NCBI RefSeq assembly: GCF_007097365.1
Contig: NZ_VJZR01000013.1
Location: forward strand, 41,390-105,389
Source of the DNA: Flavobacterium franklandianum
GTDB lineage: Bacteria; Bacteroidota; Bacteroidia; Flavobacteriales; Flavobacteriaceae
Length of the DNA: 64,000 bases
Direction of reading: 5' to 3'
This document shows, piece after piece, positions 56,328-64,000 of this stretch; within the stretch, counting starts at the first letter, position 1, and each line of letters begins with the position of its first letter. Both the position numbers and the translations under genes were made by a program. The notes under the pieces were generated by a model that saw only the letters and a program-made list of their open reading frames with translations, was not told where the DNA came from and ran no database searches.

Positions 56328-56423
56328 TAACTACACAAAAAATTGCTATGTGAGAATTTTATGCCTATGAAATTCTTTATTCTATTAATTTACAAATTTT
56401 ACTATGTGGTTAAAAAAATTCTG

Positions 56424-58358
56424 TTATCGTTCAACTTTAAACAAATGGAAAGGTAAACCAGGTGAAATCTCCACAAAATTCCATTCTTTCTCCCAAATAT
56501 AACTATTTCCAGTGACTAAATCGGTAATTTTTAGTGGAAGCTTACTCAATAACTCTTGAGGAAGAAGCACCATAGATTGTGCAGTATAATTAGAATCGAG
56601 ACTTGCAACCATAAGTGTTTCATCTTGCTTTTCATCATCATATTTATAATAAGCCATTACCTTATCATTATTGGTAAGACAAAAAATAATATTATTAGTT
56701 TGTTGCAAGGAAGCATGTTCGTTTCTGATTTTGTTGATTCTACTTATAACAGTAGTAATTTTGTTCTGCTTATCCCAATCCCATTTAAAAAATTCATATT
56801 TTTCAGAATTCAAATATTCTTCTTTTCCTGGAGCCAATGGGGTTGAAATTTGATATTCGAAAACAGGTCCGTATATTCCAATACTAGAACTTAATGTTGC
56901 TGCCAAGAAATACCTTTGAAGATGAATAGATTCATTTCCGTGTTGCAAATGCCCGGGATTAATGTCGGGAGTATTGGGCCAAAAGTTGGGACGATAAAAC
57001 TCTTTTTGATCCGATTTAGTTAATTCTTCGACATATTCTATTAATTCATTTTTAGAACTTCGCCAAGTAAAATAGGTGTAGGATTGAGTAAATCCCTGCT
57101 TCGCCAACTCATTCATAATTTTTGGACGGGTAAAAGCCTCAGCCAAAAACAATACATCGGGATGTTTTTTCTTGATTTCACTAATCAACCAACCCCAGAA
57201 ATAGAAAGGTTTGGTATGCGGATTATCTACTCTATAAATTTTGACATCACATTCTTCTATCCAAAACAAAGCAACATCCAATAATTCTTTCCAAAGATTT
57301 TTCCAATCACTACTTTCGAAGTAAATGGGTTGAATATCTTGGTATTTTTTGGGTGGATTTTCGGCATATTGCACCGTTCCATCTGGACGCCATTTGAACC
57401 ATTGTGGAAAATCTTTCACATAAGGATGATCAGGAGCGGCTTGCAAGGCATAATCCATTGCAACTTCAATTCCTAACTCTTTTGCTTTTTTGACCAAGGA
57501 TTTGAAATCTTCAATACTTCCTAATTCTGGATGAGTGGATTTATGTCCACCATATTGTGAACCAATTCCCCAAGGTGAACCCACATCGCCAGATTCTGCA
57601 TTGGTTGCATTATTTTTTCCTTTTCGATTTACTTCTCCAATGGGATGAATGGGTGGAAAATACAAAGTGTCAAAACCCATCGAAGCCACTCTTGGCAACA
57701 ACCTTTCGCAATCTTTGAAAGTGCCGTGTTTCCCTTCTTCGGAAGATGCTGAACGAGGAAAAAACTCATACCAAGTGCTAAACAATGCCTTTTTTCTATC
57801 AACGTAAACTTTTAAATCTAAAGATTTGTTCACTAAAAGACGTTTTGGATGTTTCTTAAATAGGTAATTCAGATGTGGAGATGTAGCTTCTCGAATGGCA
57901 TTTTCGTATTCGTTTTCAGTAGTAAAATAATGAATCAATGTATTCAAATAATCTTTTTCGTGCGAATCGACTACATCTAAAATGGCTCGAACATATTCAG
58001 CACCTTCTAATAATTCAGATTTTACATATTGCTTGTCTTGAATTTTGCGAAGGGTTCCGTGTTGCCAATTCAAGGCATAATCTACCCAACCTTCAACAAA
58101 GAAGGTGTAATATCCTTGTTTCTCGACCTTGAAACTGGCATTCCAACTATCATTTACCGTAGGTTCCATTCGGACTTCTTGCCATTTTTTGTCCTTTTCA
58201 TTCTTGAATTTAACACAACATTCTATGATATCATGACCATCGGAAAAAATATCTGCTATTACATATACATTTTGGTTTATTATTCTTTTTATTGGATTGA
58301 CGCCTCCATCAAGTTGCGGCATCACATTTTCGATAACTATTCGGGTTTGATTCTGCAT
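56424..58358 (-). CDS. glgE: Alpha-1,4-glucan:maltose-1-phosphate maltosyltransferase
   Basis: GH13 enzyme extending glycogen by maltosyl units from maltose 1-phosphate, 644 residues. N-terminal beta domain (about 8-110), helical insert, then a barrel with FPPIHPIGEVNRKGKNN (about 235-251), AMDYALQAAPDHPYV, nucleophile Asp in KIYRVDNPHTKPF, acid/base Glu in LFLAEAFTRP, and a C-terminal beta domain. All GlgE landmarks are present. It follows glgC after 95 bp and is followed by the GxxExxY gene and mak. Confidence 0.95.
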   Translation of the reverse strand: MQNQTRIVIENVMPQLDGGVNPIKRIINQNVYVIADIFSDGHDIIECCVKFKNEKDKKWQEVRMEPTVNDSWNASFKVEKQGYYTFFVEGWVDYALNWQHGTLRKIQDKQYVKSELLEGAEYVRAILDVVDSHEKDYLNTLIHYFTTENEYENAIREATSPHLNYLFKKHPKRLLVNKSLDLKVYVDRKKALFSTWYEFFPRSASSEEGKHGTFKDCERLLPRVASMGFDTLYFPPIHPIGEVNRKGKNNATNAESGDVGSPWGIGSQYGGHKSTHPELGSIEDFKSLVKKAKELGIEVAMDYALQAAPDHPYVKDFPQWFKWRPDGTVQYAENPPKKYQDIQPIYFESSDWKNLWKELLDVALFWIEECDVKIYRVDNPHTKPFYFWGWLISEIKKKHPDVLFLAEAFTRPKIMNELAKQGFTQSYTYFTWRSSKNELIEYVEELTKSDQKEFYRPNFWPNTPDINPGHLQHGNESIHLQRYFLAATLSSSIGIYGPVFEYQISTPLAPGKEEYLNSEKYEFFKWDWDKQNKITTVISRINKIRNEHASLQQTNNIIFCLTNNDKVMAYYKYDDEKQDETLMVASLDSNYTAQSMVLLPQELLSKLPLKITDLVTGNSYIWEKEWNFVEISPGLPFHLFKVER

Positions 58359-58453
58359 TTTTTAATTTTAAAATTCTACTACATTTAGCGCATATAATTT
58401 GAAATACTGTTATAAAAATATTAGCAGTATTTCAAATTAATTTTACAAATAAA

Positions 58454-59734
58454 TTACTTTATAGAGAAATTATCTGGAATAGTTACCCCTTTTTTGATAA
58501 CAACAATTCCCTCTTTTATCATGTATAATTCATTGGATACATCTTCTAAATGCTTACCACCATTGATATAAACACCATTTCCAATTCTGCAATTTTTATC
58601 AACAATAGCATTGTTTATAAAACAGCCTTCCCCAATTCCTATCAATTGCTTGTTATTATTAGTATCGCTAATCATTTCATCTATACTTTGATAATAATCA
58701 TTTCCCATTACATAAGTATTATGAATAATCGAATCTACACCTATTCGGGAACGATTTCCAATAACAGAACGAACGATTTCTTTGGCATTTACAATACAAC
58801 CATCGGCCATTATAGATTTGTCAATACTTGTTTTTTTGAATTTTGTGGGTGGTAACAATCTTGGGCGAGTATATATTTTATTGTCGTCATCAAATAAATT
58901 AAAATGTGGTAAATCATCTGTCAATCCAATGTTAGCTTCAAAAAAGGAATCTATATTACCAATATCCGTCCAATACCCTTCATATTGAAAACTAAATATT
59001 TTTTTGTATCCAACAGCTTGAGGAATAATTTCTTTACCAAAATCTTTAGTGCTTGAATCTTCCATAACTTCCAACAAGAATTTTCTATTAAAAATGTAAA
59101 TTCCCATAGATGCCAAATATAATTTACCTTCACTTTTCATTAGATCGCTCACGTCGGATTCCCATTCTGGCAAAAGTTCCTTAGCAGGTTTTTCGATAAA
59201 AGCTTCAATAAAACTATCAGAATTAGTTTTTAAAATTCCGAATTCAGGTGCATCTTTTGAGTTTACAGGCAAAGTAGCGATAGAAATATCAGCTTCGTTT
59301 TTAATATGCTCTTCAATCATTTCGTTCAAATCCATTTGATACAATTGATCTCCTGAAAGAATTAAAGCATAATCAAAATCATGATTCAGGAAATGAGGCA
59401 TGCACTGTCTTACGGCATCAGCAGTACCTTGAAACCATCTTGGATTATCCGGTGTTTGCTCTGCAGCCAAAATATCGACAAAAGCATGACTAAAAATACT
59501 AAAATGGTAAGTATTTTTGATATGAGCATTCAACGAAGCCGAATTGAATTGTGTCAATACAAAAATTCTATAAATATCCGAATTCATACAATTCGAAATT
59601 GGAATATCGACCAATCGATATTTTCCTCCAATTGGCACAGCAGGTTTTGAACGAGTTTCTGTCAATGGATACAATCTAGAGCCTTGTCCTCCACCAAGAA
59701 TAATTGCGATAACATTTTTCTTTTTTGGTTTCAT
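58454..59734 (-). CDS. glgC: Glucose-1-phosphate adenylyltransferase
   Basis: ADP-glucose pyrophosphorylase, 426 residues. N-terminal nucleotidyltransferase motif GGGQGSRLYPLTETRSKPAVP (about 14-34, read in two parts), FVLTQFNSASLNAHI, then SGDQLYQMDL and a left-handed beta-helix C-terminus with isoleucine-rich hexapeptides (about 310-420). Supplies ADP-glucose to GlgA. Starts 1 bp after the glgA stop, so translationally coupled. Confidence 0.96.
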   Translation of the reverse strand: MKPKKKNVIAIILGGGQGSRLYPLTETRSKPAVPIGGKYRLVDIPISNCMNSDIYRIFVLTQFNSASLNAHIKNTYHFSIFSHAFVDILAAEQTPDNPRWFQGTADAVRQCMPHFLNHDFDYALILSGDQLYQMDLNEMIEEHIKNEADISIATLPVNSKDAPEFGILKTNSDSFIEAFIEKPAKELLPEWESDVSDLMKSEGKLYLASMGIYIFNRKFLLEVMEDSSTKDFGKEIIPQAVGYKKIFSFQYEGYWTDIGNIDSFFEANIGLTDDLPHFNLFDDDNKIYTRPRLLPPTKFKKTSIDKSIMADGCIVNAKEIVRSVIGNRSRIGVDSIIHNTYVMGNDYYQSIDEMISDTNNNKQLIGIGEGCFINNAIVDKNCRIGNGVYINGGKHLEDVSNELYMIKEGIVVIKKGVTIPDNFSIK

Positions 59735-59735
59735 T

Positions 59736-61151
59736 TTAGTAAGTTATTAAATGGTACATTTCTATATATTCTTGACACACTTTTTCCCAAGAGTGGTCAA
59801 TATTCATTCCTATTTTTTGAATTTTTTTAAGGTTTTTCTTGTCTTTATACAACTTTACAGCCCTTTGAATCGAAGAACAAATATCTACAATGGATGCTTG
59901 GTAATGGCAAATTCCGTTTCCGTTATCTCCAATATCAATAACTGAATCTTTTAAACCTCCCGTCCTTCTCACAATTGGAATTGTTCCATATCTAAAGGAA
60001 TACATCTGATTCAAACCACAAGGTTCAACTCTAGATGGCATTAATAAAAAATCAGAACCTGCATAAATTTGATGTGCCAATTCTTCGTTATAACCTATGA
60101 AAACATTATAATTTCCTTTGAAAGTAGCCAATAAATGACTCAATTGATTTTCTATTTCTGCATTTCCTGAACCTAAAATTAAAATATTAATTTCCAAAAA
60201 ATTTTCAGACAAAGCCATTGCAGCGGCCTGTGGCAATAAATCGGCTCCTTTTTCTTCTAATAATCTTCCTATAAAACTAAAAAGCGGTTTTGTTGGATCT
60301 AAATCAAATTGACTACACAACTTTTCTTTATTTTTCTGTTTACCCTTATCTAAAGTTTTAATTGAATAATTGGCAAACAACATTTCATCCTTTAGTGGAT
60401 TCCATACCTCAATATCAATTCCATTCAAGATCCCTCTGGATTTATGTCTAACTAGGTTGAATAAAGATTCTAATCCATAGCCAAAATTATTGATTTCATT
60501 CAGAAAATTAGGAGAAACTGTCGATACTGCCAAAGCACATTTGATGGCTGTTGCCAGTGAATTAATTCGATTATCCCACTCTAAAAAAGTTACTTTCGAC
60601 AAATCGAAATCTGGTAAATAATACAATTTATCAAAACCAAATTGTCCTTGATAAATGGCATTATGTATTGTAATCACCGTTGGAATGTTTCTTAATTTCT
60701 CATATTTATTAGCATACAGCATCATAAAAGGGATCAATCCAGTATGATGATCGTGACAATTAATTACATCCGGAATATCATTTCTAGAATTAATCCAATC
60801 CAAAGTGGCTATTTGAAAAGACACAAAACGTTCTATATCATCTTCATATCCATACACTTCCTTCCTATCGAATAATTCTGGAATTTCAACCAAATACAAT
60901 TCGAAACCTAAAATGCAAGTACTTTCTTTTTTAATATTGAAGGGGAAATTAAAATTTCCCAATTTCACAAAACCCGAATAGATACAATCAAATTCGTTTT
61001 CATTAATAAATATTGTATCATAATGAGGAATAACAACTTTTACAAGATGCCCAGCTTTACTTTGATATTTTGGTAGAGAACCCACAACATCTCCCAATCC
61101 ACCTACTTTTGCCACTGGATAACATTCAGCTGCTATATGAAGTATTTCCAT
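59736..61151 (-). CDS. glgA: Glycogen synthase (GT5)
   Basis: 471 residues. The ADP-glucose motif KVGGLGDVVGSLP (15-27) at the N-terminus and the C-terminal EPCGLNQMYSFRYGTIPIVR with TGGLKDSV (about 378-408) are the GT5 hallmarks. Rossmann halves with NCHDHHTGLIPFM (about 129-141). Elongates alpha-1,4 glucan from ADP-glucose. First gene of the operon glgA-glgC-glgE-x-mak-x-glgB. No matching promoter consensus was found in 61152-61315. Confidence 0.95.
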   Translation of the reverse strand: MEILHIAAECYPVAKVGGLGDVVGSLPKYQSKAGHLVKVVIPHYDTIFINENEFDCIYSGFVKLGNFNFPFNIKKESTCILGFELYLVEIPELFDRKEVYGYEDDIERFVSFQIATLDWINSRNDIPDVINCHDHHTGLIPFMMLYANKYEKLRNIPTVITIHNAIYQGQFGFDKLYYLPDFDLSKVTFLEWDNRINSLATAIKCALAVSTVSPNFLNEINNFGYGLESLFNLVRHKSRGILNGIDIEVWNPLKDEMLFANYSIKTLDKGKQKNKEKLCSQFDLDPTKPLFSFIGRLLEEKGADLLPQAAAMALSENFLEINILILGSGNAEIENQLSHLLATFKGNYNVFIGYNEELAHQIYAGSDFLLMPSRVEPCGLNQMYSFRYGTIPIVRRTGGLKDSVIDIGDNGNGICHYQASIVDICSSIQRAVKLYKDKKNLKKIQKIGMNIDHSWEKVCQEYIEMYHLITY

Positions 61152-61315
61152 TCTAATTTATTTACAAATTCTAAAGTAGATAAATACTACCTAAAAAATT
61201 AATTATTGCTTTAAAAGTTCCAAAATTTAAATAAACTAATAAAATGGTTACTTTTATATTTCTAAATTTAGTAAAATAATTTATCAAATATCAAATCAAG
61301 TGAAAATTTATTAAA

Positions 61316-62185
61316 ATGCCAAAAAAAACTCCAAATCATAAACAATCATTGAAAATTCCTAAACTTATACTGCTGTTTAGTAAAATTATTGCTTCAATTT
61401 CACCAAAATTATCAATACTGCTTTCGGCAAAATTATTCACAACACCCATAAAACATAGGACTCCTAAAAGGGAATTGGAAATGGAAAAGAAAAGCATTCA
61501 AAAATTAATTGAAATTCCTGTCATAAATAAAAAAGTAATGACTTATGAATACGGCAAAAGTGATAAGAAAATATTATTGTCTCACGGATGGTCTGGGCGA
61601 GGAACACAACTTTTTAAAATTGCCGAGGAATTATTAAAAGTTGGCTATTCTACAGTAAGTTTTGATGCTCCAGCACATGGAAAATCGGCAGGTAAAACTA
61701 CTATAATGACGGAATTCATAGAAACAATATTAGAAGTAGAGAAAAAATATGGCCCATTTGAAGCCGCTGTTGGACATTCTTTAGGCGGTATGTCATTAAT
61801 AAATGCCACAAAAAAAGGACTAGTAATTAATCGTTTAGTAATAATAGGAAGTGGCGATGTTGTTCAGGATATCTTAGACGATTTTGTGGCAAAATTGCAG
61901 TTACAACCGAGCACAAGTTTACAATTACGTTTGTATTTTGAAAAAAAATATGATGTCAAAATGGATGACTTTTCAGCATACAAATCAGCAATTGAAATAG
62001 CCATTCCAGTTTTGGTTATTCACGATATAATTGACATCGAAGTTCCCATAAGTGCAGCATTTCATATCCACAAACACCTAAAGAATGGAGAATTATTTGT
62101 AACCGAAGGATTAGGTCATCGCAAAATTCTAGGAAATTCTGAAGTAATTGATAAGGTAATTAATTTTTTACAAAACAAAAATTAA
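61316..62185 (+). CDS. Alpha/beta hydrolase
   Basis: 289 residues, alpha/beta hydrolase fold: LSHGWSGRGTQLF (oxyanion region, about 85-97), nucleophile elbow GHSLGGMS (about 152-159, Ser in the centre), DIIDIEVP with a candidate acid Asp, and the catalytic His in GLGHRKIL near 270. The N-terminal 50 residues are basic and hydrophobic (LILLFSKIIASISPKLSILL) and may associate with the membrane. Divergent from glgA; the stop abuts the convergent amidase gene. Substrate unknown. Confidence 0.8.
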   Translation: MPKKTPNHKQSLKIPKLILLFSKIIASISPKLSILLSAKLFTTPIKHRTPKRELEMEKKSIQKLIEIPVINKKVMTYEYGKSDKKILLSHGWSGRGTQLFKIAEELLKVGYSTVSFDAPAHGKSAGKTTIMTEFIETILEVEKKYGPFEAAVGHSLGGMSLINATKKGLVINRLVIIGSGDVVQDILDDFVAKLQLQPSTSLQLRLYFEKKYDVKMDDFSAYKSAIEIAIPVLVIHDIIDIEVPISAAFHIHKHLKNGELFVTEGLGHRKILGNSEVIDKVINFLQNKN

Positions 62186-63805
62186 CTACAAAAATGATTT
62201 TTTAAATGTTGGTTTTACCCTATGTTTAGAACCTTGTTCATAAGCATAAGCAATTCCCAATAATTTTGGTTCGCTATAACTTGTCCCGAAAAAAGATAAA
62301 CCAACAGGTAAATCATAGACTTTTCCACAGGGAACTGTAATATGCGGATAACCACTGATTGCAGCAGGTGACGTCAAAGAATACCCCCAACGATCTCCAT
62401 AAATCATATCAATACTACAAGCAGGACCCATCGTAATTCCACAAATTGCGTCGAGTTCATATTTCATAATAACAGAATCTAAAATCATTTTACTGCCGTT
62501 AAAGCTCTTGTTCAAAGCATCTCTATATTTTTTTTCATTGAGCCCAGATTTTAAGTTGGAAGATTCCAATATTTCCTGTTTAAAATAGGGCATTGCTTTA
62601 TCTTCATTTGCCAAATTAAAATCAATTACATCCTTTAATGATTTAACTTTTGATTTTGCATTAGATAAATAATGGTTTAATCCATCTTTAAATTCAAATT
62701 GCAAAACTTCATATTCAGCTTCACCCAATGCGTCAATTTTGTTGATATAATCAATTTCAACAATTGTAGCTCCTTTTTGTTTTAATTGTCTCATTGCATT
62801 ATCTAGAAGTGAATTAATAAATTGATTGTTGCCTTGTGGCTTTTTTTCAATTCCAATTCGTTTTCCTTTCAACGCATTCAAATCTAAAAATTGAGTATAA
62901 TCAGAAAAACTTTTTCCTTTACTTTCAATTGTAATTGAATCAGTTTTATCAATCCCCGCAAGAACACCCAATAAAATTGCTGCATCTTTTACAGTTCTTG
63001 CCATAGGACCAGCCGTATCTTGAGTTTTTGATATTGGAATTATTCCAGATCTACTTATAAGTCCAACAGTCGGTTTAATTCCAACTACTCCATTTACAGA
63101 AGCAGGACAAACAATTGAACCATCGGTTTCTGTCCCTACAGCAACAACACAAAGGTTTGCTGCAACAGCAACGCCTGAACCCGCACTTGATCCACACGGA
63201 TTATGATCGAGAATATAGGGGTTTTTAGTTTGACCACCTCTGCTACTCCATCCTGAACTTGATTGAGTAGAGCGAAAATTAGCCCATTCGCTTAGGTTAG
63301 TTTTACCAATAATTATGGCACCAGCATCACGTAATTTTTTTACAATAAAAGCATCATTAGTAGCAACGTTTCCAACCATAGCTAATGAACCAGCTGTAGT
63401 TTGCATTTTATCAGCTGTATCTATATTATCTTTTATAATAACAGGAATACCGTGCAATGAACCTCTTGATTTTCTATTTTTCCTTTCAGCATCCATTTCT
63501 TTTGCAATTGAAACAGCATCAGGATTAATTTCAATAATTGAATTTAACTTTAAACCGTTATTATCAATTTCTTCAATTCTTTTCAAATATAATTCTACTA
63601 ATTGTTGGGAATTATATTGACCAGAGACTAACTTTTCTTGTAAACTACTGATTGTTTCTTCATCAAGTTCAAATACTACAGCTGTTTCTGAATCTAAAGA
63701 CTTATCTCCAATATTTTTATTAGTATTGTTGCAGCCCTCAATAAAAAGAGTTGCTAATCCTACTGTTGCTAAAGTTGTACCTGTTAAAAAATTCCTTCTT
63801 TTCAT
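62186..63805 (-). CDS. Amidase (amidase signature family), exported
   Basis: 539 residues from the ATG at 63805 (MKRRNFLTGTTLATVGLATLF); an ATG at 63838 would add 11 residues before the signal. The N-terminus has a twin-arginine-like RRNFLTG and a lipobox IEGC, so probably a lipoprotein. The amidase signature includes the Lys in VIIKDNIDTADK, GSSAGSGVAVAANL and GTETDGSIVCPASVNGVVG with the catalytic cis-Ser/Ser pair. Hydrolyses amides or aminoacyl bonds; the substrate is not clear. Convergent with and abutting the hydrolase gene. Confidence 0.88.
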   Translation of the reverse strand: MKRRNFLTGTTLATVGLATLFIEGCNNTNKNIGDKSLDSETAVVFELDEETISSLQEKLVSGQYNSQQLVELYLKRIEEIDNNGLKLNSIIEINPDAVSIAKEMDAERKNRKSRGSLHGIPVIIKDNIDTADKMQTTAGSLAMVGNVATNDAFIVKKLRDAGAIIIGKTNLSEWANFRSTQSSSGWSSRGGQTKNPYILDHNPCGSSAGSGVAVAANLCVVAVGTETDGSIVCPASVNGVVGIKPTVGLISRSGIIPISKTQDTAGPMARTVKDAAILLGVLAGIDKTDSITIESKGKSFSDYTQFLDLNALKGKRIGIEKKPQGNNQFINSLLDNAMRQLKQKGATIVEIDYINKIDALGEAEYEVLQFEFKDGLNHYLSNAKSKVKSLKDVIDFNLANEDKAMPYFKQEILESSNLKSGLNEKKYRDALNKSFNGSKMILDSVIMKYELDAICGITMGPACSIDMIYGDRWGYSLTSPAAISGYPHITVPCGKVYDLPVGLSFFGTSYSEPKLLGIAYAYEQGSKHRVKPTFKKSFL

Positions 63806-63941
63806 ATCTGTATTTTTATTAAAAATTAAAAAAAACATTACTTACAAATTTTTATAAATATATAACATTTTTTAATTTTCTGAATACTTCTAATATATGA
63901 ATTGATTATGGGACTTTCGAACCGCGTACCTATAAAACAAA

Positions 63942-63969
63942 AAACCCCATTCCGATAGGAATAGGGTTT
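63942..63969 (-). terminator. rRNA operon terminator
   Basis: AAACCCCATTCC (63942-63953) and GGAATAGGGTTT (63958-63969), 12-bp stem with one mismatch and a 4-base loop, T/A runs on both sides. About 11 bp beyond the 5S rRNA end on the minus strand. Confidence 0.8.
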
Positions 63970-63979
63970 TTCAAAAGAA

Positions 63980-64000
63980 AGGCGACGACATACTCTCCCA
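63980..64000 (-). rRNA. rrf: 5S ribosomal RNA, 3' end (partial)
   Basis: The last 21 bases are the reverse complement of TGGGAGAGTATGTCGTCGCC plus one base, the conserved 3' terminal segment of flavobacterial 5S rRNA. The rRNA operon enters from the right edge and is transcribed leftwards; a terminator follows directly. Confidence 0.85.

Overview
The window is about 64 kb of AT-rich chromosome from a member of the Bacteroidota, most likely Flavobacterium. The evidence is the type IX secretion protein PorQ, promoters of the TTG-N19-TAnnTTTG type (TACTTTTG upstream of rpsA, TATATTTG upstream of pheT), the general absence of Shine-Dalgarno sequences, and the overall relatedness of the housekeeping proteins. 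The left edge cuts recG. The right edge cuts an rRNA operon: the last 21 bases match the 3' end of 5S rRNA on the minus strand.

Layout. 1-3.65 kb: the 3' part of recG, then a desaturase and M19 dipeptidase pair closed by a second, diverged copy of the last 25 codons of recG, which looks like an insertion scar. 3.9-9.5 kb: a complete RND efflux operon (adaptor, permease, TolC). 9.5-13 kb: bestrophin-like channel and pheT. 13.2-15.9 kb: a ParE-type toxin-antitoxin pair and rpsA. 15.9-19.6 kb: an accessory, decaying stretch. It holds a perfect 33-bp palindrome, an mrr gene enclosed by 15-bp inverted repeats, a cluster of 59-bp and REP-like repeats, a DUF4328 gene with three in-frame stops, and a lipoprotein gene with a stop just after its lipobox. 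19.6-27 kb: unknown membrane proteins, two tandem micro-genes, then a copper and redox island. That island has two Cys-rich four-helix copper-binding proteins, an ArsR-type regulator with its alkene reductase, a multicopper oxidase whose CopB-like tail is cut off by a TGA, and a heavy-metal-binding lipoprotein. 27-46 kb: mostly core genes (nucleoside and sugar transport, pdxH, rnz, pyrB-pyrR, ABC-F, cmk-porQ, lon, APC and MFS transporters). 46-51 kb: GHL10 hydrolase, AmpG-like permease and NagZ, a probable muropeptide-recycling operon. 51.9-61.2 kb: a minus-strand glycogen / alpha-glucan operon glgA-glgC-glgE-(GxxExxY)-mak-(small membrane protein)-glgB. 61-64 kb: alpha/beta hydrolase, amidase, rRNA terminator and 5S end.

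The most unusual observations are: (1) the duplicated recG tail bounding a two-gene insert; (2) the mrr gene boxed by inverted repeats; (3) a promoter-leader found twice, once before a CAP-domain lipoprotein and once with no gene but followed directly by a terminator, so a possible small RNA; (4) an ABC-F protein with one intact and one degenerate composite ATP site; (5) five nonsense codons in three neighbouring accessory genes, all in frame; (6) a GxxExxY gene inside the glycogen operon whose normal start codon appears to be ATT. No CRISPR array, recognisable transposase, integrase or tRNA gene was seen.
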